Origin: RYN-230 sp963768945
GTDB lineage: Bacteria; Actinomycetota; Actinomycetes; Streptosporangiales; Streptosporangiaceae
DNA: 64,000 bases
NCBI GenBank assembly: GCA_963768945.1
Contig: CAVYJW010000005.1
Span: 248,001-312,000 of the forward strand
Reading direction: 5' to 3'
Part shown: in pieces, positions 23,915 to 32,671 of the stretch
How the letters are laid out: every line of letters begins with the position of its first letter
Position numbering within the stretch: the first letter of the stretch is position 1
Program-made: the position numbers and the translations under genes
The notes under the pieces: generated by a model
What the model saw: only the letters and a program-made list of their open reading frames with translations
What the model was told of the DNA's origin: nothing
The model's database searches: none

Positions 23915-25062
23915 CAGGCTCGGGTCTCCCCGCAACCCTCCTGGCTGACCTGCAGGACGTCCAGCCGCCCATCATCGCGGGCATCTTGATTGGCGCCTGC
24001 CTGGCCAAGCTCAGCCGGGTGCTGCGCACTACCGGCTGGCGGGGCGGGGGGTTCCAGGGGGTCACCCCTCCCGGGCCAGCGGATGGCGGGGGGTTCCGGG
24101 GGGTCGCCCCTCCCGGGCCAGCGGATGGCGGGGGGTTCCGGGGGGTCGCCCCTCCCGGGCCAGCAGAGCGAGGCGGGGCGCGCCGAAGGCGTGTTCCCTC
24201 CGAGCCAGCGATCGCGGGGGGTCCGGGGGGGCGCTCCCCCAGGGCGGCATTAGGCGGGGGCCTCGGCCCCACCCAGCTTTTCCCGCTCCGGCTGCGCCGC
24301 CCGCTGGCCATGGTGATGTGCGCGTTCGAGATGTCCCTGGGGCTAGCGCTGCTGGTCACCGAGTTGCCGGTGGGGACCCGCGCCGGGACGGCGCTCTGGG
24401 CGCCCCGCGCCGCGACCGGGGCCCGGATCGCCGCCGCCGCGTTCTTCGTGGTGGCCGTGGCCGCCCTCGTCGAACTGCGGGAACGGCGCCCCGACCTGGG
24501 CTGCGGCTGCTTCGGCGACTTCAGCACCCGGCCGGCGGGCTGCCGGTCGATCGCACGGGCGGCGTTGCTCACCGCCAGCGCGCTGATCTCCATCCAGAGC
24601 CCGGCCCTGTATCTGCCGCCCCGGGGCCATGGGGCCCTGCTGTTCCTCGGAATCGTCGGCACCGAGCTGGCCGTGATCGCCGCCTTGTCACCCGAGGTCA
24701 GCGGCGCGCTGGTCCGGCTGGGCTACACGGACGCGTGCGAACTGCGCCGACTGCCCGCCGACCGTACCCTCGCGACGCTGCGCCGCAGCCGCCAGTGGCG
24801 GAAGCACGCCAGGGCGATCACCACCGAGATGCCCGTCAACATGTGGCGCGAGCTGTGCTGGCGGTATGTGGTCTTCCCGTGCCGCCAGGACGGGAAGAAC
24901 GCCGAAGTCGTGTTCGCGGTCCAGATCAAGCGCCGCCGCCCGATGGTCCGGGCAGCCGTCCTGCTCCTGACCACCGACTGGCCCCCCGGGACGCCAGCCG
25001 CCCCTGTGCCCGCGCAGAACCAGGGCCGTCACGAGGCTATGCAGTTATCTATGCGCGTCTAG
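23911..25062 (+). CDS. MauE-like (DoxX-related) redox-associated membrane protein
   Basis: A 383-residue membrane protein. After an N-terminal helix (PPIIAGILIGACLAKLSRVL) comes a repeat insertion, then a MauE-type core: PLAMVMCAFEMSLGLALLVTEL, RIAAAAFFVVAVAALVELRERRPDLGCGCFGDFSTRPAG, and two more helices. LGCGCFGD matches the conserved CGCFG of MauE, which supports disulfide formation in the Cys-rich methylamine dehydrogenase subunit. The C-terminal 110 residues are soluble and basic. ATG overlaps the preceding stop. By analogy it may mature the upstream Cys-rich protein. Confidence 0.75.
   Translation: MTGSGLPATLLADLQDVQPPIIAGILIGACLAKLSRVLRTTGWRGGGFQGVTPPGPADGGGFRGVAPPGPADGGGFRGVAPPGPAERGGARRRRVPSEPAIAGGPGGRSPRAALGGGLGPTQLFPLRLRRPLAMVMCAFEMSLGLALLVTELPVGTRAGTALWAPRAATGARIAAAAFFVVAVAALVELRERRPDLGCGCFGDFSTRPAGCRSIARAALLTASALISIQSPALYLPPRGHGALLFLGIVGTELAVIAALSPEVSGALVRLGYTDACELRRLPADRTLATLRRSRQWRKHARAITTEMPVNMWRELCWRYVVFPCRQDGKNAEVVFAVQIKRRRPMVRAAVLLLTTDWPPGTPAAPVPAQNQGRHEAMQLSMRV
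24043..24168 (+). repeat. 42-nt tandem repeat, 3 copies, inside the MauE-like gene
   Basis: Each unit starts GGCGGGGGGTTCC and ends CCCGGGCCAGCGGAT (last copy diverged at its end), encoding 14 residues of GGGFRGVAPPGPAD type. It sits between the first helix and the MauE core. Near-identity suggests recent duplication. Confidence 0.92.
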
Positions 25063-25080
25063 CCACCGTCGTAGAAAGCC
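25046..25080. repeat. Left imperfect direct repeat flanking the AAA ATPase gene
   Basis: Contains ATGCGCGTCTAGCCAC and CGTAGAAA, matching 26301-26340 (ATGTGCGCCTCTAGCCAC and CGTAGAAA) with a shorter middle. The pair brackets the 25107-26288 gene. Confidence 0.55.
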
Positions 25081-25106
25081 CGATATTCGGGCAGAAGGGC
25101 TTAGGT

Positions 25107-26288
25107 TCACGCGGGCTGGGCACGCAGGAACCGGCCGAAGTGCGGCACGGTGAACGCGATCAGGCCGCGTTCGGAGCTGTAGATCAGTCCCTTCTTGATC
25201 AGCCCGTCCCGGGCCGGGGACACGCTGGACGGCTTGACGCCCAGTTCTTCAGCCACCTGGGCGGTCGCCACCGGGTCGTCGCCCAGCTGCGCCATCATGC
25301 GCATGTACTTGCGTTCCGCTGGGGTGGCGCGCTCATACCGGCTGCCGAAGAAGCCCACCGCCAGCTCACCCTCGGCCTGCGGGCTGGCCACCGCGACGTC
25401 CTGCGCAGTGACCGGGCTGGCCGTGGCCACGTCCCAGGTGACCTTGCCGTACGCCTGAACGAAGTAGGGGTATCCGTCCGCCGCCTCGTACAGCGCGTCC
25501 AGTGCATCCCGCTCGAAATCGGCGCCCTCACGCTGCGCGGGCGCGAGCAGCGCCTGGTCGGCGGCGGCGCGGTCCAGCCGGTCTATGGACACGTACCGGA
25601 ACAGGCGTTCTGAATAGCTCTTGCTCGCGGAGAGGACGGCAGGAAGGTGCGGCAGGCCTGCCCCGACCACGATCAGCGGGCCGCCGGTCTGGGACAGCTC
25701 GTGGGTGGCGGCGCACAGCGCGGACACATCGGGCGCAGGCACGTCCTGCATCTCGTCGATGAACAGCGCGATGCCCACACTGAGGTCGCCGGCCACCGAC
25801 GCGGCGTCGGTGAACAGCTCCATGAGGTCGATTTCCAGGTCCCCGGAGTCGGCCCGGCCGCGCGCCGCCGGCACGTCGATGCCCAGGTGCGGGGTGAAGC
25901 TGCCCTTAGGCGCCTTCGGGTCCCGGGCCGCGAACGCCTTCAGCACGCCCAGGAACTCCTCGATCCGGTCCGGGGCCCGGTGCCGCGGGGCAAGCTCGCG
26001 GACCGCCATGTGCAGCGCGCCCGCGACCGGCCTGCGAATGGACTGGTCTGGCCGCGCCTCGATCTTGCCGGTGCCCCACAACCGCTGCAGGGCCATCGAG
26101 CGGAAGGAATTGAGCAGCACGGTCTTGCCCACCCCGCGCAGGCCGGTGAGCACCATGCTGCGTTCCGGGCGGCCGCGCGCGATGCGTTCCAGCACGACCT
26201 CGAACTGGCTGAGCTCCCGGTCCCGGCCGGCCAGTTCGGGCGGGCGCTGACCGGCGCCCGGCGCGTAGGGGTTGCGTACAGGGTCCAC
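25107..26288 (-). CDS. AAA (STAND/Orc-like) ATP-binding protein
   Basis: A 393-residue ATPase. It starts NPYAPGAGQRPPELAGRDREL, typical of AAA_16-type proteins, with Walker A GLRGVGKT at about residue 49, Walker B LFIDEMQD at about 170, a sensor region (PLIVVGAGLPHLP), a lid domain and a C-terminal winged helix (ATAQVAEELGVKPSSVSPARDGLIKKGLIYSSERG). The fold resembles Cdc6/Orc1-like ATPases, so DNA binding is plausible. It stands alone between convergent and non-coding stretches and is flanked by imperfect direct repeats, which may hint at acquisition as a unit. GTG 26288 start. Confidence 0.85.
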   Translation of the reverse strand: MDPVRNPYAPGAGQRPPELAGRDRELSQFEVVLERIARGRPERSMVLTGLRGVGKTVLLNSFRSMALQRLWGTGKIEARPDQSIRRPVAGALHMAVRELAPRHRAPDRIEEFLGVLKAFAARDPKAPKGSFTPHLGIDVPAARGRADSGDLEIDLMELFTDAASVAGDLSVGIALFIDEMQDVPAPDVSALCAATHELSQTGGPLIVVGAGLPHLPAVLSASKSYSERLFRYVSIDRLDRAAADQALLAPAQREGADFERDALDALYEAADGYPYFVQAYGKVTWDVATASPVTAQDVAVASPQAEGELAVGFFGSRYERATPAERKYMRMMAQLGDDPVATAQVAEELGVKPSSVSPARDGLIKKGLIYSSERGLIAFTVPHFGRFLRAQPA

Positions 26289-26611
26289 GGCCTAGCAGCA
26301 TATGTGCGCCTCTAGCCACAACCCTAGATTCACGTAGAAACCACTGCCGGCGTGTCGCCGATCGGGCCGAACAGCCGGCGGCCCTGGCTGGTAGTGGCTA
26401 GATTTTCGGGTTCGCTGCGTTCCCCTATATGACGCACACGATGCACCGCGCTCTGGGGTGCAGTGACGGCTGGTGCCAGGGGTGATGAAGGGCGTGGGGC
26501 CCGATCCTGAGCTGGCACTGATAGGGGCAGGTGAATGGGCCGGGGCGCGGCGCCTCTCCCCGGGCACCGCGCCCCGGCTGACCTTGCGTGCTGGCCAGGC
26601 CGAACAGACCG
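26289..26611. other. Intergenic region with repeated TCTAGCCAC motif
   Basis: No gene is supported. It holds the right direct repeat (26301-26340) and an inverted partner of TCTAGCCAC near 26392-26404 (GTAGTGGCTAGAT), upstream of the AAA gene, possibly an operator. Confidence 0.45.
26301..26340. repeat. Right imperfect direct repeat flanking the AAA ATPase gene
   Basis: See the partner at 25046-25080. The shared blocks are ATG(C/T)GCG, TCTAGCCAC and CGTAGAAA in the same order and orientation. Confidence 0.55.
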
Positions 26612-27763
26612 TTAGTGGAGCAGGCGCAGTGTGTTGACCGCGTCGTCCACGTAGTACAGGCCGGAGGCGTGCGGCGCGACGGCTAGGCCGAACAGCGCGC
26701 CCGCGCCCGCCGGGCTGCCGGACGTGTCGAGGAACCGGTGGGCAACCTGGCTGCCCGCCGGGGTGGTCTCGACGAGCCTGCCGTCACCGGAGTTGACGGT
26801 CAGGATGTCCCCGCCCGGGGCCACCGCGAGACCTAGCGGCCCGTTCAGCGCGCCGCCCGAGGTGACCACGGAACCGGTCCCGGCGCTGCTGGACCGGAAT
26901 GGGGCGCCCGGGATAGCGGTGATCCGGTTGCCCAGGGTGTCCGCGACGTAGAGGGTGCCGTGGGAGCTCAGCCCGACGCCGGTGGGCCCGATGACCAGCG
27001 CGGCCGGGTCAGTCCGCTCCGCGAACCCGGACCCGATGGTCGTCACACCCTTGAGTGCAGGAGCGTGACGGCCGTACAGGGCCAGGGTCAGCCGCAGCAC
27101 GGTGCCCTGGTTCACGACCGCGCCGTTCGCCGCGACGGTCCCGTTGAGGACGTTCGTGACGAACAGCTGGGCGAAGTGGCGGTTGCTGATCGCCGTCATG
27201 TCCCACGGGCCGTTGATGCCGTTGCCGGACAGGGTCTCCCGGACGTGGCCCCAGCGGTCCAGCACCAGCAGGCAGCCGGCCTTGGCCGTGGGGGACATGC
27301 CGTTCGTGGTGGGCAGGCTGCCCACCACCACCCAGCCACCGTGCAGGATGTTGAGCGCGGTCGTCAGGCCGATTCCGCCCGGGCAGGCGCCGGGCAGGTG
27401 CTTAGCGCTGATCCGGGCGAACGTGCTCACCGATCCGCCGGGCGACACCTGGACGATCGTGGTCCCGGTGCCCTGGAGGTTCGCCTTGTTGTTGAAGTTG
27501 CTGACCAGGACATTGCCGCGGTGCAGGTTGCCCAGACTGCGGCCGACCACCGCCACGCCGTACGGGTTGACGTCGCCGTTACCCGGCACCGTCAACGCGA
27601 TGGTCGAGAGCTTGTGAAAATGGCTGATGAAGGATTGCTGCCCGTGCGGGCTGGACGTTGCCCGCGCCTGTGCCCCCGCAGCAGGCGCTAGAGCCATGGC
27701 CGCCGCCGCGACAGTCGCCACGGACGCGGCTGACGCGAGAGCCACACGATGGATGAATGACAT
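26612..27763 (-). CDS. Secreted NHL/beta-propeller-like protein
   Basis: A 383-residue exported protein. The signal peptide is MSFIHRVALASAASVATVAA followed by AAMALAPAAGAQA. The mature part has repeated beta-propeller strands of NHL/SMP-30 type (NPYGVAVVGRSLGNLHRGNVLVSNFN, GPTGVGLSSHGTLYVADTLGNRITAIPGA, GPLGLAVAPGGDILTVNSGDGRLVETTPAG, FGLAVAPHASGLYYVDDAVNTLRLL). Catalytic residues are not evident; it could bind a ligand or act as a lactonase-like enzyme. ATG 27763 starts the signal peptide. Confidence 0.8.
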   Translation of the reverse strand: MSFIHRVALASAASVATVAAAAMALAPAAGAQARATSSPHGQQSFISHFHKLSTIALTVPGNGDVNPYGVAVVGRSLGNLHRGNVLVSNFNNKANLQGTGTTIVQVSPGGSVSTFARISAKHLPGACPGGIGLTTALNILHGGWVVVGSLPTTNGMSPTAKAGCLLVLDRWGHVRETLSGNGINGPWDMTAISNRHFAQLFVTNVLNGTVAANGAVVNQGTVLRLTLALYGRHAPALKGVTTIGSGFAERTDPAALVIGPTGVGLSSHGTLYVADTLGNRITAIPGAPFRSSSAGTGSVVTSGGALNGPLGLAVAPGGDILTVNSGDGRLVETTPAGSQVAHRFLDTSGSPAGAGALFGLAVAPHASGLYYVDDAVNTLRLLH

Positions 27764-28066
27764 TCCCGCTTCCCCTTTCCCCTGGACGCCCGGGTCCCTC
27801 GGTGGGTGCCCGCGCACGGCCGTCAGGGCGGGGAATCACGCGCACCACGCAGCCACCAGCCAGCCGGCCGGTAGGTCGCAAGCACCATCAAGCTCAGCCG
27901 ACAGCGCGGGAGAGCACCGCAGGCTGGCTCTCTGGCCGGCCGGCACCTGGCCGGATGGCACGATGCAGCTAACGCCCCGCTCTGCGCGCCGCACTCCTTG
28001 TCACGGGAATGGCGCACGATGGGTTCAGATTGCGGCCAAGATTGTTTTGGCGGAGCTTGCGCCCGG
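27764..28066. other. Intergenic region, nothing recognised
   Basis: About 300 bases upstream of the NHL protein gene and downstream of ctaG. I see no gene or clear regulatory site. Confidence 0.5.
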
Positions 28067-29200
28067 CTACCGGCCCGGCCGGTGCCCGGGCTGGTTCAGC
28101 CGGGCCAGGTAGGCGTTGTAAGCCGCCAGGTGCTCGTCGTCGTCGATGGTGCCGCGCGCGCCTGCCACGGCCGGTTCGGGTGCGGCCCCGGCGCTGAGCG
28201 GGCTGGCGGGCGGGGCGCCAGGTGCGGGCGCCACCTCAGGAGCGCTGTGCGCCGCGGCCGCCGGAGCGGCGGCGGCGGATTCTGGGCCGGATCCCGGGCC
28301 GGAGGCGCTGCGGGCGGCTCCGGGCGGGGCGACCAGGGTCTCGAAACTGGCCGTGCGCACGGTTTCCAGCCAGCCGCGGCTGACCGTGCCGACCCGGTCC
28401 GCGTGCGCCCACATCAGGAAGACCAGCATCATGAAGCCGAGCATGATCGCGTCGCCGCCGATCCACATGACGGCGCCGCCCGCGTGCAGGTCGGCCACGG
28501 GACTGGGCGACCCGGCCGGCCGCATCCCGCTCATCCCCTTCATGGGGGTGTTCTCCGTGCCCAGAACCAGCCCGGTGAACGTGTCCACCGGCATGGCCAC
28601 GACCAGCATCACGAACCGGATCGGGTAGGACAGCCGCCAGCGGATCGGCTCGCTGCCCAGGATCGGCAGGAAGAACAGGTACCCGACCACCAGGTACAGC
28701 GCATGCTCGGCATCGTGCAGCGCGGGATTGCTCATGACCAGGCTCATCAGGCCGGTTAGGTGCGTGCCGGCGATCGTCGCCGCGTACAGGACGAGGACGA
28801 ACGGCGGCCAGGTCAGGAAGCTGACCACCCGGGAGCGCACGACCCGCTTAGCCCAGGTGTGCACCGGGTTCCGGCTGGCGTGCAGCAGCAGGGTGACCGG
28901 CTGGGCCAGCACCAGCAGCGGCGGCGCGATCATGATCAGCATCAGGTGCTGGATCATGTGGTCCCAGAACAGGACGTCGTCGTACGCGCCGATGCCGCTC
29001 TCGGTGGCCAGCACCACGACCGCGAGCCCGCCCAGGAACAGGCCGGTACGCCACCACGGCCAGGGGCGGGCGGGGTGACGGCGGCCGACCCGCCACGCGC
29101 CCCACAGGTACAGGGCAGCGAAGACGACCACGATAGCCGTCACGACAGGCGCGAACTCCCAGCGTTCCAGGACCGCCTGCCAGCCAAACGGGGGCAGCAT
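28067..29200 (-). CDS. ctaG: Cytochrome c oxidase assembly protein CtaG (caa3-type)
   Basis: A 377-residue polytopic membrane protein of the CtaG_caa3 family, needed for assembly of the copper site of cytochrome oxidase. Seven to eight helices contain the conserved His/Met patterns FWDHMIQHLMLIMIAPPLLVLAQPV, LHDAEHALYLVVGYLFFLPI and MPVDTFTGLVLG. The C-terminal 90 residues are a disordered Ala/Pro tail. Start ATG 29200. No oxidase subunit genes are nearby. Confidence 0.9.
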   Translation of the reverse strand: MLPPFGWQAVLERWEFAPVVTAIVVVFAALYLWGAWRVGRRHPARPWPWWRTGLFLGGLAVVVLATESGIGAYDDVLFWDHMIQHLMLIMIAPPLLVLAQPVTLLLHASRNPVHTWAKRVVRSRVVSFLTWPPFVLVLYAATIAGTHLTGLMSLVMSNPALHDAEHALYLVVGYLFFLPILGSEPIRWRLSYPIRFVMLVVAMPVDTFTGLVLGTENTPMKGMSGMRPAGSPSPVADLHAGGAVMWIGGDAIMLGFMMLVFLMWAHADRVGTVSRGWLETVRTASFETLVAPPGAARSASGPGSGPESAAAAPAAAAHSAPEVAPAPGAPPASPLSAGAAPEPAVAGARGTIDDDEHLAAYNAYLARLNQPGHRPGR

Positions 29201-29376
29201 GGAACCTCCCTCTTGCTGGCTCGAGCCTACTCACTACCGCGTGTAGGAAAAGCCCGGGCCCTTGCGCTGGGATGGGGGGCCGATCAGGCTGGCTGCTCCC
29301 GGATCATTGCGGCGCTCGCCCTGCCGCGATAGGACCGCAGGAACACCCGACACGCGAAACACGAAGGCAGACGACG

Positions 29377-30666
29377 TTGAGCAGTGATCCAGGTGCGATC
29401 CGGGTACCCGGAGCGGCGGGCCTGCATCTGCACCGCTGGAACGACCGGACGGTCGTCGGTGTGGCCGTCGCCGCCTTCGCGTCGGGCTTCGGGCAGTTCG
29501 GCATCGTGGCCGCGCTCGGCGACGTGGCGCGGGGATTCGGCCAGGTCAGCCACGGCGCAACCTTCTCCGACCAGGCCGGGCTGTCCGGCACCGACCTGGG
29601 TATCGGGCTGGCCATCATGCGCCTCGCGTCGCTGGGCGCGCTGCCCATCACCGGCCTGGCCGACGACTTCGGCCGCCGGAGGATGCTGCTCATCACGGTC
29701 GGCGGCGGGCTGGCCCTGACGGTGCTGGCCGCGGCCAGCCCCAGCTACTGGTGGTTCGTGGCCATCTTCGCCTGCGGGCGTCCCCTGCTCAGCGCCTCGA
29801 ACGGGCTGGCACAGGTCATCGCGGCCGAGCAGACCGCGTCGGCGGACCGGGCCAAGGCCGTGGCGCTCATCGCCGCAGGGTACGGCACCGGCGCCGGGGT
29901 CATCGCCATCGTGCACAGCCTGGCGTCGCACGCGATCGGGTTTCGCGGCGTGTTCGTTCTGGCGCTCATTCCCCTGGCTCTGCTGCCGCTCGTCGGGCGC
30001 TGGGTCCAGGAGCCTGACCGATTCACCGTCGCGGCCGCCGGATCCGGGCACCCCATCCCCGTACTCGATGCCGTGGCCAGGCCATTCCGTCGGCGCCTGC
30101 TAGTGATCGTGGTCCTGGCCTTTGCCATCTCAGTGATCACCGGGCCCGCCAACAGCTTCGTCTTCCTGTTCGCGCAGAACTATCTCCACCAGCCGGGCAT
30201 CGTGACGGCGGGCATGGTGGTGGGGGCGGGCGTCGCCGGGCTGGCCGGATTGCTGGCCGGACGGTGGCTGGCGGACCGGGTCGGCCGGCGACTGACCGGG
30301 GCGCTGGCCATGGTGGCCGTGGCCCTGTTCGCCATCCTGACCTATTCAGGTTCCGCTCCGGCGCTGCTGGCCGGCTACATCCTCGGTTTGTTCGCCGCCT
30401 CGGTCTTCGCCCCGGCGGCCGGGGCACTGGTCAACGAGCTGTTTCCCACCTCGGTCCGGGCGTCGGTGGTGGGCTGGTCGGTGGCGGCGGGCGTGCTGGG
30501 GGCGGTCGCAGGCCTGGTCACCTTCGGGGCGGTGGCCAACGCCGATCACCAGTTCGGGGTGGCCAGCGTGGTCACCTTCCTGCCTGCGGCACTGGTCATG
30601 GGGGCGTTCTGGCTGCTCCCCGAGACCCGCGGGCGGGAGCCAGAGGATCTCTGGCCGCAGGCGTAG
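29377..30666 (+). CDS. MFS transporter
   Basis: A 429-residue 12-helix transporter. Motif A is GLADDFGRRRMLLITVGGG in the first half and GRWLADRVGRRLTGALAMV in the second, with FPTSVRASVVGWSVAAGVLGAVAG near the end, as in sugar/aromatic-acid type MFS permeases; it ends LLPETRGREPEDLW, similar to the family's PETKG motif. TTG 29377 with GAAGG upstream is the most likely start, but the N-terminus is uncertain. Substrate unknown. Confidence 0.87.
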   Translation: MSSDPGAIRVPGAAGLHLHRWNDRTVVGVAVAAFASGFGQFGIVAALGDVARGFGQVSHGATFSDQAGLSGTDLGIGLAIMRLASLGALPITGLADDFGRRRMLLITVGGGLALTVLAAASPSYWWFVAIFACGRPLLSASNGLAQVIAAEQTASADRAKAVALIAAGYGTGAGVIAIVHSLASHAIGFRGVFVLALIPLALLPLVGRWVQEPDRFTVAAAGSGHPIPVLDAVARPFRRRLLVIVVLAFAISVITGPANSFVFLFAQNYLHQPGIVTAGMVVGAGVAGLAGLLAGRWLADRVGRRLTGALAMVAVALFAILTYSGSAPALLAGYILGLFAASVFAPAAGALVNELFPTSVRASVVGWSVAAGVLGAVAGLVTFGAVANADHQFGVASVVTFLPAALVMGAFWLLPETRGREPEDLWPQA

Positions 30667-30803
30667 ACCAGGCGCTGGGAGATGGCGACGTATGAGAGGC
30701 TTGGGGGCGGCGCCAGGCCGCACGGCCGGGTCTGGCGACGCTGCGGAGCAGCGACGGGACCAGAGCGCCTCACGGGCTGGTGGTCCCGGGGTTGTCGCAG
30801 CCA

Positions 30804-30892
30804 GGAGGGTTCGCCTAGTGGCCGATGGCGGCGGTCTTGAAAACCGCTGAGGCGCGCGAGCGTCTCCGTGGGTTCGAATCCCACACCCTCCG
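30804..30892 (+). tRNA. tRNA-Ser (anticodon UGA)
   Basis: The acceptor stem is GGAGGGT/ACCCTCC with discriminator G. The anticodon arm GCGGT-CTTGAAA-ACCGC gives UGA. It has a long variable arm and T-loop GTTCGAATC. CCA is not encoded. Confidence 0.96.
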
Positions 30893-30934
30893 CTGGGCAC
30901 CACACCCTCCGCTGGACACCACACCCTCCGGTGG
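30882..30934 (+). repeat. Tandem duplication of the tRNA-Ser 3' end, 3 copies, period 19
   Basis: CACACCCTCCGCTGG at the tRNA 3' end (30882-30896) recurs at 30901-30915 and, with one change, at 30920-30934. The extra copies lie directly downstream of the tRNA. Confidence 0.85.
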
Positions 30935-31156
30935 CGAGACGTGGCCTGAGCTGGGGCTGGAAGACCGAGAAGGGGAAGAAGTACTTCAAGATCCTGTGCT
31001 CCAACCCGCACTCACCCCTACTCCCCCGGCGGCCATCGGCACAGGAGTCGCAGCATTATCTGTTTGCGCGAGGAAGGCGTACAGTCCGAACCGGGACGTC
31101 CAGTCCGGTGGTCAGATCAATTCGCCAGCGGCGTGGCGAGTCCTGGAGGCGGGACG

Positions 31157-31327
31157 ATGATCTTCCTGATCGTGATCGGCGGCGTGATCGTTATAGCCCT
31201 AGGCATGGCGGCCTTGTATGACCGTCGGGTTCGGCGTCGGGACGGACCCGGTCATGTCGGCGTTTCGCCCGGCGAGCCACTGCAGGCTCGAATGGAAGTC
31301 GACCGGCTGGACGTCGAAGGCAAATAG
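31157..31327 (+). CDS. Small single-pass membrane protein (56 aa)
   Basis: MIFLIVIGGVIVIALGMAAL is a transmembrane helix, followed by a basic RRVRRRDG and an acidic tail. GGAGG lies seven bases before ATG 31157. Small proteins of this type are common in actinobacteria; function unknown. Confidence 0.65.
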   Translation: MIFLIVIGGVIVIALGMAALYDRRVRRRDGPGHVGVSPGEPLQARMEVDRLDVEGK

Positions 31328-31683
31328 CCACCAGAGACCAGACCTCATCTGGACTCCGCTGCTCGGGCTGTGATAGAGAGTCGACGCCCCTACCTCCGGA
31401 GCGGTTGTCACCGCCGGCGCCTGCGCTGCTCCTGCCGCGCCGGTGATCGATTCGGCAGCTCTCCCGTTAGGGGCGAAGGCCCCCCGCACTGGGCACTGGC
31501 GGCCGGACCTGACTTCGTCGTGCTCACTCCTGGCGGGTGAGGCCACGCGTACTTCAACGGGCTCAGACTTGCAGTTGGCAGGTGATCCGGCTTGACGAGC
31601 GACAGGGACAGACCCAAGGCCATGGCACTCGGATCGGAGCATGGACCCCTCTCCATCCTGGTCCATCGTCAGGCCGAGTCGGT
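31328..31683. other. Intergenic region, nothing recognised
   Basis: About 350 bases between the 56-residue protein and the K+ channel gene. Open frames here lack RBS and coding character. Confidence 0.5.
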
Positions 31684-32352
31684 GTGACCGTGCCGCCTGC
31701 CCGGCGTATCCGACCTGCCCGGACGGCCGAGTCGGTCAGGCGCCGGCGGCGGGGCATTCTGGCGATACTTCGCTCGCTCGCGACCACGATCGTCCTGGTC
31801 GCCTTGTACTACCTGCTGCCACTCGACCATCTCGCGAGCGTGCCCCTCATTGTCCTCCTGGTGGGCGGGCTGCTGATTCTGCTCGTCATCAGCGCTGGGG
31901 CGGTGCGCGAGATTCTCAGGGCCGAATACCCCGCCCTGAGGGCGGCCGAGGCCCTGGCCACCACGGTGCCGTTGTTCCTGCTGCTGTTCGCCTCCGCGTA
32001 CTACGTGATGGAGCGGGCCAACCCGGACAGCTTCAGTCACTCCCTCACCCGCACCGATGCGCTGTACTTCGTGGTTACCACGTTCACCACCGTGGGCTAC
32101 GGGGACATCACCGCCACCAGCCAATCGGCCCGGCTCGTGGTGACCGTCCAGATGCTCCTCGACCTGCTGGCCTTGGGCCTGGGCGTCCGCGTGCTGCTCG
32201 GAGCCGTGCAACTCGCCCGGCAGGCCCGCCCGGCCCCCGCCGGTCCCGGCGCTCCGGTCCGCACTGATCCGGCCCCCCTGGACCAGGCGGCCGGTGATCG
32301 GGCTGCCGCGCCCGAGCAGCCACGGCAGCGCCCTGGAGAGCCCGAGCCATGA
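31684..32352 (+). CDS. Two-TM-type potassium channel (ion transport 2 family)
   Basis: A 222-residue membrane protein. After two N-terminal helices (TIVLVALYYLLPL and VPLIVLLVGGLLILLVISAGAV) it has a pore unit: helix (ATTVPLFLLLFASAYYVM), pore loop with selectivity filter TTFTTVGYGDITA at about residues 134-146, and an inner helix (LVVTVQMLLDLLALGLGVRVL). TVGYGD is the K+ filter. The tail is disordered and rich in Pro and Ala, with no RCK domain. GTG 31684 is the likely start; the RBS is weak. Confidence 0.88.
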   Translation: MTVPPARRIRPARTAESVRRRRRGILAILRSLATTIVLVALYYLLPLDHLASVPLIVLLVGGLLILLVISAGAVREILRAEYPALRAAEALATTVPLFLLLFASAYYVMERANPDSFSHSLTRTDALYFVVTTFTTVGYGDITATSQSARLVVTVQMLLDLLALGLGVRVLLGAVQLARQARPAPAGPGAPVRTDPAPLDQAAGDRAAAPEQPRQRPGEPEP

Positions 32353-32407
32353 GCCGCCTCGCGGCACCCCGCCCCCTACGCCATCAGCTTGCCGTTCGCC
32401 GGGGCGA

Positions 32408-32671
32408 CTACCCCCTGGCCGCGCCGGCCAGCGTCTTCGGGGAGCGGGGACGTAAAGCCGGGCGCCGGATCAAGGCCGGATCGTAGAGGTACCAGCCTTC
32501 CCGGCCGCCCACGGCCGGGCTGGCGTACCAGCGGAGCCCGACACACCAGCGGCCATGCCGGTCCTTCCGCTGACCCGTGACCTGCGCCCAGGTCCATGTG
32601 CCATCCTGAAGTCGGATCTCGGCCTCGGTGTCCTCTGGGATGGTCGAGCCGGGCACGGCGTCGGCGGGCAT
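32408..32671 (-). CDS. Small conserved actinobacterial protein (87 aa)
   Basis: Contains PEDTEAEIRLQDGTWTWAQVTGQRKDRHGRWCVGLRWYASPAVGGREGWYLYDPALIRR, a compact beta-rich domain seen in small actinobacterial proteins of unknown function. ATG 32671 has GGAG six bases upstream. Role unknown. Confidence 0.75.
   Translation of the reverse strand: MPADAVPGSTIPEDTEAEIRLQDGTWTWAQVTGQRKDRHGRWCVGLRWYASPAVGGREGWYLYDPALIRRPALRPRSPKTLAGAARG

Noticed and set aside
30804..30934. Integrated element at tRNA-Ser(UGA)
   Set aside because: No integrase or foreign genes follow; the repeats are too close together to bracket an island.
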